DNA from: Rhizobium chutanense
GTDB lineage: Bacteria; Pseudomonadota; Alphaproteobacteria; Rhizobiales; Rhizobiaceae
DNA length: 64,000 nucleotides
Direction of reading: 5' to 3'
Assembly (NCBI RefSeq): GCF_002531935.1
Contig: NZ_NWSV01000004.1
Coordinates: 124,001 to 188,000, forward strand
In this document: positions 8,881 through 18,077 of the stretch, piece after piece
Layout of the letters: every line of letters begins with the position of its first letter
How positions within the stretch are numbered: position 1 is the first letter of the stretch
Notes under the pieces: model-generated
Database searches by the model: none
What the model was told of the DNA's origin: nothing
What the model saw: only the letters and a program-made list of their open reading frames with translations
Program-made: the position numbers and the translations under genes

Positions 8881-9624
8881 TTAGTACTTGCTAATTAAAT
8901 TGATGTCAATAGATCCGGCCTCCAGATCTCGCAGGAAAGTATTGGTTATCGTATAGGGCAAGCTTGCAGGCCTGCTCTTCGACAAGGCGGGAGCCAGCCG
9001 AAGCGCCAGCCGAGCATCGGCCGCCTTCTGCGCGATCAAATGGCTGCGCAGCAAGGCCGATCTTTCCGCCGGCCATTGCGCAGCGGCAAGCACCTTTCGA
9101 AGGGAGCGGTCGCGGAAATTAAGCCGCCGGGCGGCGGCGATGCCGGCATCCATTTCCGCTTTGGCAATCAGGCCACGCCGGTAGAGCGCCGTAAAACTGC
9201 GCTGCAGATCGACCAGCGCCTCGGTCAAAGCCGTAAAGCCGAGCTCCGCGGGGCCGCATTGGACCGCGACGGCATCTTCCGCCGTCAACGGCCAACGCCT
9301 GTACCATCGATAGATGAGGCCGACGCCGATCATGCCGAATGGATGCAGCTCGGCGGCCCGGAGCGCCCCCATGCTTGCAGCGCCGATCATCACGATGCCC
9401 TGCGACAGCGCCCAGAGAATCTCCTTGTGGCGCACCGCCGGCCTGTCCTCGAAAAGACCGTCGATCAAGACCATGGCCTTGGGGCGAAATGCGTGGGCGG
9501 CAAGGATGATATCGCCTTGCGAAACGGGCTGCAGATAGACGGCGTCGAGAATGCGCTGCGCCTCCGGCAAGCCAAGCGTCGGACCGAGAAAGACGAGTAT
9601 GGGACTGTCCGCTGTCTGATCCAT
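8881..9624 (-). CDS. tfuA: TfuA-like protein, YcaO partner
   Basis: The 247-residue protein matches the TfuA family over its N-terminal half: ILVFLGPTLG, then the characteristic IDGLFEDRPAVRHKEILWAL and GIVMIGAASMGALRAAEL. TfuA was first named in the trifolitoxin region of Rhizobium leguminosarum. In characterised systems it acts with YcaO to install thioamides, proposed to deliver sulfide to the YcaO active site. Here its start lies nine bases after the ycaO stop, so the two proteins are made together. The C-terminal third is less conserved. Confidence 0.88.
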   Translation of the reverse strand: MDQTADSPILVFLGPTLGLPEAQRILDAVYLQPVSQGDIILAAHAFRPKAMVLIDGLFEDRPAVRHKEILWALSQGIVMIGAASMGALRAAELHPFGMIGVGLIYRWYRRWPLTAEDAVAVQCGPAELGFTALTEALVDLQRSFTALYRRGLIAKAEMDAGIAAARRLNFRDRSLRKVLAAAQWPAERSALLRSHLIAQKAADARLALRLAPALSKSRPASLPYTITNTFLRDLEAGSIDINLISKY

Positions 9625-9633
9625 CCCGCGCCC

Positions 9634-10809
9634 TCACCGCTCGACTGCAAAAGGGCGCATGCCCGCAAGGACCGTGCGCACGCAATGAATATCCGGATCG
9701 CTGTCAGACGCGACCGGAACGGCGAGAACCGGCCCGAGGCCGGCTGAAACGATCCTTGCCAGGAGATCGGCAAGGTCGGTCGCCACAGGCAACACCTCCA
9801 CCTCGATCGAGGCCGCACCGTCACCGAGAATGAGATCGCGGGCATCGGCAAGCACGGCCCTGCTCGGCCTCGTATAATGTTTGCGCGTCTGGTCGTCGCG
9901 CGCGCCGGATATCGCCCCGGCTCGGGCCGCCAATGCTTCGAGCAAGGCGCCAAACGCCGCGTCACGAAGATCGAGATCGGCACAATAACCTTCCGTCGGC
10001 AAGGCGAGCACCGGTTCGCCTTCACCGGCTTCAATCGTCTGGCACCAGACGACCGGAATCCGCGTCGGCGAAGGGGCCCGCCAGAAGGCAGCCGATATTC
10101 CGAGCGCGGCGAGATGCGAGAGAACGTCCTGAACCGCCGTGCCCAATCCCGACAATGGCAGCCTCATCCGATCCATGAAGCCGTGGGTTTTGAAGGCCCG
10201 GGCAATCGCATCCCGCTCTATGCATTCCAGCAGCCCATGCCGCAAGGCGGCGAAGTCCGACCGGTGGCATGCGAGGCCTGTCGTGGTGCGCAGAAAGACG
10301 CCGTCATGGGGTGGAGGCGGTTCGGTATAGATCGTGTGCACGAGTTCGAACGGGATGGGCGAGCGAGCACCGGTTGCCATATCGACACCCATGATCCAGC
10401 CGATCTCGCGTTCGCGCCAAGTCGTATCGGAAGCAGGAAGGCGGAAGCCGTCGAAGGCCCCGGCGCCGATCCCCAGCCTTTCTGCGCTCGACAGGAAGAC
10501 ACGGGAGGCGGGAATTGCCTCGGCGTAAAAGCGCTCGAGCGATTCCATGATCGCTCCGATCGCGGCAGGAATTCTGGACATTCCACGGCCGAGCGAAGTG
10601 ACCTCAGACAATGCCGCCGGCCGTATGGCCTGGACGACCGGAAGTCCGATCCGATCGAGACCGGTCAGATCGGCGATGCGGGTGATCCGGGCGCGACGGC
10701 AGGACGGCAGCAAGGAGCGGAAATAGGCCTCGGCGCCCTCAGGGTCCGGCTCCGCCGATACGAGGGGCATATTTGCATTGACGATGCCGGCATGAAATGC
10801 CGAGAGCAT
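9634..10809 (-). CDS. YcaO-domain ATP-dependent peptide-modifying enzyme
   Basis: The 391-residue protein has the YcaO fold signature: TGLDRIGLPVVQAIRP near residues 44-64, the ATP/Mg-binding IMESLERF (Glu89, Glu92) and the paired glutamates of LLECIERDA (Glu195, Glu198). YcaO enzymes phosphorylate a backbone amide with ATP and then attach Cys/Ser/Thr side chains, sulfide or an amine. No fused E1-like or dehydrogenase domain is present, and the C-terminus lacks the proline-rich tail of azoline-forming cyclodehydratases, which with the TfuA neighbour favours thioamidation. GGGAGGGAC precedes the chosen ATG; a 100-codon upstream extension is spurious, reading through the end of the cyclase gene. 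Confidence 0.9.
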   Translation of the reverse strand: MLSAFHAGIVNANMPLVSAEPDPEGAEAYFRSLLPSCRRARITRIADLTGLDRIGLPVVQAIRPAALSEVTSLGRGMSRIPAAIGAIMESLERFYAEAIPASRVFLSSAERLGIGAGAFDGFRLPASDTTWREREIGWIMGVDMATGARSPIPFELVHTIYTEPPPPHDGVFLRTTTGLACHRSDFAALRHGLLECIERDAIARAFKTHGFMDRMRLPLSGLGTAVQDVLSHLAALGISAAFWRAPSPTRIPVVWCQTIEAGEGEPVLALPTEGYCADLDLRDAAFGALLEALAARAGAISGARDDQTRKHYTRPSRAVLADARDLILGDGAASIEVEVLPVATDLADLLARIVSAGLGPVLAVPVASDSDPDIHCVRTVLAGMRPFAVER

Positions 10810-10834
10810 GTCCCTCCCGTCGGCGGAGCAAACG

Positions 10835-13800
10835 TCAGAGCTCGCCGGCAAGACCGAACTCCTTTGCCGATCGTTGCGATCGATGCAGCAAGGCAACCGC
10901 GCCTTGCTCCTCAGCAATGACGAGCGCCGTCCGCAGATCCGCAAGCAGAGCCGGCTCCCCTGCCTTGGCGTTCGACAGCAGCAGCGCGCGACGGCGGTGA
11001 AGCTCGGCGAGCCAATAACGATGGCCTGTCGCCATCGCCTCGCCGATGGCATCGGTGACGACCTCGATCGCCGTCTGATATTTCCGCGCCTCACCGAGCA
11101 TGGTCGCATGCATGTAGAGATAGATCGGCAGATCGGCGACGGTTCCGAGCTCCCTCAGAAGCGCCAGGCCGCGATGGAAAATTTCCTGACCGCGTGGCAG
11201 ATTTTCGACATGCGCCGTCGACCATCCGCGAAAGACCATCGCCAGTGCCGACAGGGATTGCAGCTCGTGCCGTTTGGCAAAATCGCCCATCCTGGCCGAG
11301 ATCTCGATCAGGCGTGCGTGATCGTTGCGATAGAAGGCCGATACCGCCTCGGTATCCAGCGAGTGCGACTTGCTCGGCATATGGGCGATGCGGTCGGCAA
11401 AAGCGACCATGTCGGCGAGCGCCTTGCTGGATTCCTCGGTCTGCCCCGTCAGCCACAGCGACAGCGCCAGCTGTCCGAGACCACAAACCTTGGCGTCGTG
11501 GCCGAAGACATTGCGGCTCGCCTTCGCCGTCTCCTCGTCGTAAAGCGCAAGCCCCGCCTCTATCGCTTTTTGAGCCTCCCGCTGCCTTCCGACATTGAAC
11601 TCGATCGCCCAGATCGAATGGTTGACCTGCAACTCGATCTCGCGATCGGCGATCCCGGAAAAAATGGCCTGAACTTTCCGCGCACGGCTGTGCATTTCCG
11701 TGAAATTCTGCCCGGTCAGCCACCAGCCCCAATAGAGCGGAAACCACTTGGGCTGATCTTCCTTCGGCTGGCGGTGGGCGATCTCGACGGCTTTTTCGTA
11801 AAGCGTTCGCGCCGGCGCCGAGTTGGGTCCGACCGTCGCCGTCAGCAGCGGTCCAAGCACCATCAACACCGACAGGCGCAATTCATCCGAAACACCGTCG
11901 GGCACGGTCTCGCAAAGAGCCAGGGCATGTTCGAAATGGTGGCGCGCCTCCACCATCGCCGATCGGCTGGCATGCTCCCTTCCGGCCTGCGTGAACAGCG
12001 AAACCGCATGCGCCAGAAGCCCTGCGGATTCTGCATGCTCGGCAAGCGCACCCGTATCCAGCCAGCTGGCGATCGCAGGGTTGCTGTTGGCCGCCATGAA
12101 CAGGCGGCGGTGGAGAAGCTGGCGCTGCGTTTTCAACAGGCCGTTGTAGATCGTCTCCTGGATCAGCGCGTGTCGAAAGCCGTAGGCGATCCCGCCATGG
12201 GCCCGCACCCGGGTCAGGAACCCGGTCTCGCACAGCGTTTCGGCGGCATGCAGGAGAGATTTCCGGTTTGTTTCCGGCAGCAATGGGCGAAGCAGGGAGA
12301 CGGTAAAACGATCGCCGACGACGGCCCCGGCGCGCGCCACGTCCCGCGCGGAACCCAGATGTTCGAGCCGCGAATTCAGAATAGTCTCGAAGACCGAAAC
12401 ATGATTGCGGGACGGATTTTCCGGCACGTCCATCGCATCTTCGGCCGCCGCATCAAACGCCCATTGGCATATTTCCTCGATGAAAAGCGGGACGCCGCCG
12501 GAGATGCGTTCGCTCACCTCAAGCAGCTGCGGCAATGCCTCCCGGCGATGGTTCGGCCAGCGTGCAGCGATCGCCAGCCGGGTTTCGTGGCGGTCGAGCG
12601 GGCCGAGCGAGATCTGGTCCGGCTCGTCGCCGTCGAACATGCCGGCAGGAAGGCCCCGCCGGCTGGTGACGATCAGCAATGCGGGCAGCGTAGGCACGAG
12701 CCGCGCCGCTTCGCGAAGCATGTGCTCGGAGGTTGGGTCGATCCAATGAACGTCCTCGACGATAATGACCAGCGGCGCCTGCTCGCATATGACGCTCAAT
12801 GCTTTCGACAGCGCCTGCCGCGCGCGTTTCTGTATCGTCTTGGGAGAACTGTCGGAGACCGTTTCATTGCGCCCGTCCGCGCCGAGCAGATGGGAGAATA
12901 TGCCGATAATTTCGGGATCCCGGATGCCGTGACGCGCGAACTGGGCGGCGACCGCATCGACCGTCAGCGCCCCGCCGCCTGCAGCGTGGGGACGGCGCTG
13001 GGGAAAGCTGTTCAGCAGCGGGTGAAGCGTCGAGCGAAATCCTCCCGGCAGGCATTGAAAGAACAGCGATCGTGCCGGCTGCGCATGGATCATGTGGCGG
13101 GCCTGCCGAAGCAGGCGGGACTTGCCGATGCCGGCCTCGCCGGTGATGGCAAGCACCCTGCCCTTGCCGCCGACGGCTGAATTCCAGGCCTTTTCTATGC
13201 GGCCAAGCTCGGCGACACGGCCAACGAAGGTGCCGTCCAGCCGTCCGAATGCGTGGAACCGATCGAGTTCCCGTTTGCGGCCGATGGCTCTCCAGACCTT
13301 TTCGGGCTCGGAAAAGCCCTTCAACACGCGTGCGCCTTCGGGAACGAAGGCATGCGAGCGGCCGGCGAGATGGCGGGTCTCTTCCGAAACCAGCACGCTG
13401 TCGGATTCGGCGGCGGCCTCGAGCCGTGTCGCAAGGGCAAGCGCTGCGCCCGTGACCGGCTCATGGATCCAGTTCTGCAGCTGCGCATCCCGGATCAGGG
13501 CAACCGAGGTCGCAACGCCGACACGCACATGCAGATCGTCCCGAATGAGATCGGCGGCGAGGCGCTGACATGCTTCCACGATTCCGAGGCCCGCACGGAT
13601 CGCCGCCGAGGCAGCATCGCGCGGTCCAAGCTCGATCGGGAAAAGGGCCACGCCGCCATCGCCGGCTTCGACGCGCACGACGCCGGAATGCGCCGTGATC
13701 GCCTGCCGCGCCGCCTGCTGGAAGGCGGCGATCATATCCTGATAGTCCTCGATATCCATCAGATTGAAGAGATTGGTGGAGCCGATCAGATCATAACACA

Positions 13801-13903
13801 GCGCGGTCACGACCCGCCGCTCGCCGCCATGTTGGGAAGGACGGCTATCGCCAGAAACGTCGGTAGATTGCCCCTGCTTACCGATTGGCGTGTCGCGACT
13901 CAT
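10835..13903 (-). CDS. Cyclase-homology / AAA ATPase / TPR-like large regulator
   Basis: The 1022-residue protein has three parts: a class III nucleotidyl-cyclase homology domain (about 30-200), an ATPase opening at FVGRVAEL with Walker A GEAGIGKS (255-262) and Walker B LVIIVEDVHWID, and a long helical TPR-like C-terminus. The cyclase domain keeps both metal aspartates (Asp38 in YDLIGST, Asp82 in EAGDGG) and Arg160, but the Asn expected four residues before that Arg is Ala156, so catalysis is doubtful. No DNA-binding domain is visible. It is the first gene of the minus-strand run, 25 bases before ycaO, and may be the sensor or regulator of the cluster. Confidence 0.85.
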   Translation of the reverse strand: MSRDTPIGKQGQSTDVSGDSRPSQHGGERRVVTALCYDLIGSTNLFNLMDIEDYQDMIAAFQQAARQAITAHSGVVRVEAGDGGVALFPIELGPRDAASAAIRAGLGIVEACQRLAADLIRDDLHVRVGVATSVALIRDAQLQNWIHEPVTGAALALATRLEAAAESDSVLVSEETRHLAGRSHAFVPEGARVLKGFSEPEKVWRAIGRKRELDRFHAFGRLDGTFVGRVAELGRIEKAWNSAVGGKGRVLAITGEAGIGKSRLLRQARHMIHAQPARSLFFQCLPGGFRSTLHPLLNSFPQRRPHAAGGGALTVDAVAAQFARHGIRDPEIIGIFSHLLGADGRNETVSDSSPKTIQKRARQALSKALSVICEQAPLVIIVEDVHWIDPTSEHMLREAARLVPTLPALLIVTSRRGLPAGMFDGDEPDQISLGPLDRHETRLAIAARWPNHRREALPQLLEVSERISGGVPLFIEEICQWAFDAAAEDAMDVPENPSRNHVSVFETILNSRLEHLGSARDVARAGAVVGDRFTVSLLRPLLPETNRKSLLHAAETLCETGFLTRVRAHGGIAYGFRHALIQETIYNGLLKTQRQLLHRRLFMAANSNPAIASWLDTGALAEHAESAGLLAHAVSLFTQAGREHASRSAMVEARHHFEHALALCETVPDGVSDELRLSVLMVLGPLLTATVGPNSAPARTLYEKAVEIAHRQPKEDQPKWFPLYWGWWLTGQNFTEMHSRARKVQAIFSGIADREIELQVNHSIWAIEFNVGRQREAQKAIEAGLALYDEETAKASRNVFGHDAKVCGLGQLALSLWLTGQTEESSKALADMVAFADRIAHMPSKSHSLDTEAVSAFYRNDHARLIEISARMGDFAKRHELQSLSALAMVFRGWSTAHVENLPRGQEIFHRGLALLRELGTVADLPIYLYMHATMLGEARKYQTAIEVVTDAIGEAMATGHRYWLAELHRRRALLLSNAKAGEPALLADLRTALVIAEEQGAVALLHRSQRSAKEFGLAGEL

Positions 13904-14130
13904 ACACGGCTCCTGCCTTCCGAGTATCGATCATCACGCTACTTCGGCGATCATATCACGGCTGATCCGGGTTGTCGGCTGGGAATGCGGATATCATCCA
14001 ATCGAGATCGTCCAAATCTATTGGCGCGGGATGTCCAAATCAAATAAGGATCGGTTCCAAATGCCGCAGAAAAACTGTCTTCGGAAAACTGCTGAAGCGC
14101 CCGACCCAAAGAGCATCGACAACCCGAACC

Positions 14131-14889
14131 ATGCGCGAAACCGATTTCGTCAGCGGCTTTGCCCGCGGCCTGAAAGTCATCGAGGCCTTCGGTGAAACGC
14201 GGCAGCGGCTGTCGATTGCCGAAGCCTCGAAGCTGACGGGGCTCGACCGGGCCACGGTGCGCCGCTCGCTGCTGACGCTCGCCGAGCTTGGTTACGCCGA
14301 TTACGACGGCAAGTTCTTTACCCTGACGCCGAAGATCCTGCGGCTGGGCCATGCCTATCTCCAGGCGACACCGCTGCCGGCGCTGTTGCAGCCGCATCTC
14401 GATCACCTCTCGGAACAGGCCGGCCAGAGCGCCTCGGCCTCGGTGCTCGACGGCACCGAGATCGTCTATATCGCCCGCGCCGCGCAACGCCGGGTGATGT
14501 CGATCAACCTCACCCCCGGCAGCCGCCTGCCCGCCTATTGCGCCTCGATGGGCCGGGTGCTGCTCGCAGCTCTTTCCGAGAACGAGGCGCGCGCCATCCT
14601 TGCCCGCAGCGAGTTGAAGCAGAACACGGCAAAGACCCGCACCGATCCGGAGGAACTGATCGAAGAATTCCGCCGCGTGCGCGCCGAGGGCTACGCCATC
14701 ATCGATCAGGAACTGGAGATCGGCCTCTGCTCGATCGCCGTGCCTGTTGAAAACGATCGCGGCGAAACGGTCGCGGCGATCAATATCGGCGCGCCGGCCG
14801 CCCTCGTCCCGGCCGCCGAGATGAAGGCGCGTTATCTCAAGCTGCTGAAGGAAACGCAGGCCGCCTTGCGGCCGCTGCTGCGCCGGTGA
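14131..14889 (+). CDS. pcaR: IclR-family regulator of the PcaR/PobR type
   Basis: The 252-residue protein has an N-terminal winged helix (LSIAEASKLTGLDRATVRRS) and an IclR effector domain. Conserved stretches GSRLPAYCASMGRVLLAAL and AVPVENDRGETVAAINIG are those of the protocatechuate-pathway regulators PcaR, PcaU and PobR. PcaR activates pcaIJF with 3-oxoadipate as inducer. In other rhizobia and agrobacteria pcaR adjoins pcaIJF; here about 7 kb separates them. The ATG used aligns with the family; a 53-codon upstream extension of the frame does not. It is divergent from the cyclase-like gene. Confidence 0.85.
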   Translation: MRETDFVSGFARGLKVIEAFGETRQRLSIAEASKLTGLDRATVRRSLLTLAELGYADYDGKFFTLTPKILRLGHAYLQATPLPALLQPHLDHLSEQAGQSASASVLDGTEIVYIARAAQRRVMSINLTPGSRLPAYCASMGRVLLAALSENEARAILARSELKQNTAKTRTDPEELIEEFRRVRAEGYAIIDQELEIGLCSIAVPVENDRGETVAAINIGAPAALVPAAEMKARYLKLLKETQAALRPLLRR

Positions 14890-14905
14890 AGAAAGCCTGA
14901 CGGCG

Positions 14906-14936
14906 GCGCGGCCCCGCGCCGAAACCGGGGCCGCGC
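14906..14936. terminator. GC-rich convergent terminator hairpin
   Basis: GCGCGGCCCCG at 14906-14916 pairs over all 11 bases with CGGGGCCGCGC at 14926-14936 across a 9-base loop. It sits between the converging 3' ends of the PcaR-type gene and the phosphoesterase gene and could stop transcripts from both sides. There is no T-tract, so factor dependence is possible. Confidence 0.6.
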
Positions 14937-14942
14937 AGCGGG

Positions 14943-16487
14943 TCAATGCGTCAGGTCGAGCGCGGCGGTGAGGTCGCCCATCGGCGGCTGGCCATTGGCG
15001 CGCAGCGCCGTGTCGCGGGCGACGATGCCGGGCAGAACCGGCAGATCGTAGCGGGCGGTGATCAGGCGGATGATCGAGGTCGTGTCGTACTGGGTATGAT
15101 CGACCGTGCCGGCCTTGGCGAAGGGCGAGATGACGAAGGCCGGAATGCGGTTGCCCGGGCCCCAGCGATCGGCCTTCGGCGGCGCGACGTGATCCCAGAA
15201 GCCGCCATTCTCGTCATAGGTGACGATGACGAGCATATGGCCCCATTGCGGGCTCTTTTCGAGATGGGAGACGATATCGGCAAGATGCTGGTCGCCGCTC
15301 GAGACATCGGCATAACCGCCATGTTCGTTGAGGTTGCCCTGCGGCTTGTAGAAAGAAACGGCCGGCAGCTTGCCGTCGTCGATGTCTTTGAGGAAGGCCT
15401 CGCCGCCCAGGCCGCCATCCTTCAGATGTTCGGAGCGCGCCGGGGTGCCGGGGGCGAAATTGGCGAAATAGTTGAAGGGCTGATGGTGGAACTGGAAGTT
15501 CGGCACCGGCGTGGCGTTCTTGCCATCGAGGGCCGCCTGCCAGGCGCCGCTATACCAGGCCCAGCTGACACCCTTCAGCGACAGGAGGTCGCCGATGGTG
15601 GTCTCGTGCTGCGGCGGCAGCGTCGTCGCCGCATTGGGATCGGCATAGGCCGGATCGCCGTCCTTGGCCGGCGGATTGGCGCTCGGCTCGTAGGGCGGCT
15701 GCATGGTGTTGACGGCGTAGAAATCGGGCGTCAGCGTGCCGTCGGAGACGAATTTCGGCGCCCCTTCCAGGGCCGATTTCGGGGCATTGTCCGCCACAAC
15801 GAGCGAGGTGCCGTCGGCATCGACCTTGGCGATCACCGGCTTGGCGGGGCTCTTATCGGCATCGGGATAATAGGGCGCGCAGGCGCAGACCAGCGCGAAG
15901 TGGTTGAGGAAGGAGCCGCCGAAGGCGCCCTGGAAGAAGTTGTCGGCCAGCACGTATTTCCTGGCGACCTGCCACATCGGCAGGATCGAGCCGTCATAAT
16001 GGCCCATGACCAGGCTGCCGGAATCGGCCCAGGCGACGAATTTGTCGTTCTTGCCGCCGTCGATCTGCATCTGCTCCTGATAGAAGCGATGCCAGAGATC
16101 GCGGGTGATGACCGTCGGCGCCTGGGCAAAACCCTTGGGATCGTCGATCGCGAAGCTGGCATTGGCAAGATGGGCCGATTGCGCCTCGGTGACGGCAGGG
16201 GTCACGCCCTTGGCGGTCAGGCCGCCCCAGGCCGGCGGCAGTTCGGCGAGCGGCTTCCCGTCGCGGTCGAGCTGGCGGGCCTGCTCAGGGCTGACATTGG
16301 CAAGACCGTTGGCGCCGGGAAAACCGCCATAGAGATTATCGAAGCTGCGGTTTTCGGCATAGATGACGACGATATTGTCGATCTTGTCGTAACCGGCCGG
16401 TGCGGCCTCAGCTGATGCCGCGATAGTGAGCGGCACGAAGGCCGATCCGGCGAGACAGATGGAATGCAGGCGTTTCAGTCTTTTCAC
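14943..16487 (-). CDS. Secreted phosphoesterase / AcpA-like acid phosphatase
   Basis: The protein belongs to the alkaline-phosphatase-like phosphoesterase family that holds AcpA and phospholipase C. Metal- and phosphate-site motifs are VVIYAENRSFDNLYGGFPG near the N-terminus and TYDENGGFWDHVAPP near the C-terminus. A signal peptide ends around SAEAAPAG, so the enzyme acts in the periplasm or outside. I chose the GTG at 16487 because GAGGTG precedes it; the ATG at 16499 (four codons earlier) has no ribosome site. It is divergently placed from a di-haem peroxidase gene. Substrate, phosphate monoester or phospholipid, is open. Confidence 0.85.
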   Translation of the reverse strand: MKRLKRLHSICLAGSAFVPLTIAASAEAAPAGYDKIDNIVVIYAENRSFDNLYGGFPGANGLANVSPEQARQLDRDGKPLAELPPAWGGLTAKGVTPAVTEAQSAHLANASFAIDDPKGFAQAPTVITRDLWHRFYQEQMQIDGGKNDKFVAWADSGSLVMGHYDGSILPMWQVARKYVLADNFFQGAFGGSFLNHFALVCACAPYYPDADKSPAKPVIAKVDADGTSLVVADNAPKSALEGAPKFVSDGTLTPDFYAVNTMQPPYEPSANPPAKDGDPAYADPNAATTLPPQHETTIGDLLSLKGVSWAWYSGAWQAALDGKNATPVPNFQFHHQPFNYFANFAPGTPARSEHLKDGGLGGEAFLKDIDDGKLPAVSFYKPQGNLNEHGGYADVSSGDQHLADIVSHLEKSPQWGHMLVIVTYDENGGFWDHVAPPKADRWGPGNRIPAFVISPFAKAGTVDHTQYDTTSIIRLITARYDLPVLPGIVARDTALRANGQPPMGDLTAALDLTH

Positions 16488-16682
16488 GGAGCACCTCATG
16501 GCTAGGGGGCGATGGCTAGAGGGAGCGGAGCACGCTCGGGGGCGCACCGACGCTATTCCGGCCGTCTATCAACTTTGTGACATCGGGGGTTGCCGTGATG
16601 CCGCAGGAACAGCCGTCATCAATTTGTTGCAACCAGGTTCGATCATGGAGGAAATCAGTCTTAAGCACTTGGAATCCTTATC

Positions 16683-17972
16683 ATGGCAATCAAGACCATC
16701 TGGCTTGTACGGTCCGGCCTGGCGGTGAGCATGGGTGCGGCGGCGCTCTGTCTGGCCATTCTGCCGCTGCGGCAAAGCAGCGCGGCGGCGGCTTCCGGCC
16801 TGCATCCCGGCCCGATGTCACGCGCCGAGGCCTTCGCCCGGGCCGAGACGCTGACTGCGCTCGGCCGCAAACTTTTCTCGGACACCTCGCTGTCGGCCTC
16901 GGGGCTGCAGGCCTGCGCCTCCTGCCATGATCCCCTTCATGGTTTCGGCCCGGCATCGGCAGCACCGGTCGAAATGGGCGGCGACCATATGGACCGGCCG
17001 GGCCTGCGCGCCGTTCCGACGCTGCGTTACCTGCAGGCGGTGCCCGCCTTTACCGAGCACTATTACGATTCCGAGGACGAGGGCGACGAAAGCGTCGACA
17101 ATGGCCCGACCGGCGGCCTGACCTGGGACGGCCGGGTCGATCACGGCGCCGATCAGGCGAAGATCCCGCTGCTCTCGCCCTTCGAGATGGGCAACACGGA
17201 TGCGGCCGAGGTCGCCGCCAAATTGCGCAAGGCGCCCTATGCCGCCGACATCAGGGCGGCCTTCGGGCCAACCGTGTTCGATAATCCCGAGGACACATTC
17301 GACGCCGCCGCCGAGGCGCTCGCCACCTTCGAGCAGAGCGGCCCGGATTTCTACCCCTATTCCAGCCGCTACGACGCCTTTCTCGCCGGCAAGGCGACGC
17401 TGACGGCTGAGGAGTTGCGCGGCCGGCAGCTGTTCGAGGACCCGGCCAAGGGCAACTGTTCAAGCTGTCACCTCAGCGAACCCGCCAATGACGGCGAGCC
17501 GCCGCTCTTTTCCGATTTCGGCTTCCTCGGTCTTGCCGCACCCCGCAACATGGCAATCCCGGCCAATAATGATCCGAGCTATTACGACCTCGGCCTCTGC
17601 GGCCCTGAGCGGACCGATCTGACTGCTCACCAGGAATATTGCGGCCTGTTCCGCACGCCGACGCTGCGCAATGTCGCGCTGAAGAAGAGCTTCTTCCACA
17701 ACGGCTATTTCCACAGGCTGCGCGACGTCGTCGCCTTCTACGCGACCCGCGACAGCGACCCCGGCCGCTGGTATCCGAAAAATTCGGACGGCACGATCCG
17801 CCGCTACGACGACCTGCCGCAGGCCTATTGGGACAATCTCAACCAGGACCCGCCCTTCGGAAGAAAGCCCGGCGATGCGCCTGCGCTGACCGATCCCGAG
17901 ATCGACGATATCGTCGCCTTTCTGGGGACGCTGACGGATGCCGATCTGCAGCCGGAGGCGAGCGGGCATTGA
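16683..17972 (+). CDS. Di-haem cytochrome c peroxidase / MauG-family protein
   Basis: The 429-residue protein has an N-terminal signal or anchor (WLVRSGLAVSMGAAALCLAIL) and two c-type haem sites, CASCH at residues 78-82 and CSSCH at 259-263, the spacing of bacterial di-haem peroxidases. The final part (FRTPTLRNVALKKSFFHNG) matches the family. Members reduce hydrogen peroxide in the periplasm or, as MauG, oxidise protein side chains. GGAATCC precedes the ATG weakly. Its 5' end faces the phosphoesterase gene over a shared 195-base promoter region, but a functional link is not known. Confidence 0.88.
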   Translation: MAIKTIWLVRSGLAVSMGAAALCLAILPLRQSSAAAASGLHPGPMSRAEAFARAETLTALGRKLFSDTSLSASGLQACASCHDPLHGFGPASAAPVEMGGDHMDRPGLRAVPTLRYLQAVPAFTEHYYDSEDEGDESVDNGPTGGLTWDGRVDHGADQAKIPLLSPFEMGNTDAAEVAAKLRKAPYAADIRAAFGPTVFDNPEDTFDAAAEALATFEQSGPDFYPYSSRYDAFLAGKATLTAEELRGRQLFEDPAKGNCSSCHLSEPANDGEPPLFSDFGFLGLAAPRNMAIPANNDPSYYDLGLCGPERTDLTAHQEYCGLFRTPTLRNVALKKSFFHNGYFHRLRDVVAFYATRDSDPGRWYPKNSDGTIRRYDDLPQAYWDNLNQDPPFGRKPGDAPALTDPEIDDIVAFLGTLTDADLQPEASGH

Positions 17973-18036
17973 CCCAGTCTCTCCTGTCGGGGACCTGATA
18001 GGCTGGTGACGGAAATGCGTTTCTTGAGAACATGCA

Positions 18037-18063
18037 ATCAATGATTTATATGCTATCATTGAT
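18037..18063. promoter_or_regulatory. Inverted repeat operator before the FitAB/VapBC pair
   Basis: ATCAATGAT at 18037-18045 is exactly inverted as ATCATTGAT at 18055-18063, with a 9-base AT-rich spacer. It ends just before the antitoxin ribosome site. Toxin-antitoxin operons of this type are usually repressed by the antitoxin bound to such a repeat, which may overlap the -10 region. Confidence 0.6.
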
Positions 18064-18077
18064 GTATGGAGGAAATG

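Noticed and set aside
10808..13180. 790-codon plus-strand frame
   Set aside because: Antisense to the cyclase/ATPase regulator; its composition is rich in Arg, Gln and His as in shadow frames, and no domain is seen.
13972..14130. 53-codon N-terminal extension of the PcaR-type regulator
   Set aside because: Family members start at MRETDFVSG; the extension is the divergent promoter region and has no ribosome site.
14946..16415. 489-codon plus-strand frame
   Set aside because: Antisense to the phosphoesterase gene, which has a signal peptide and catalytic motifs.
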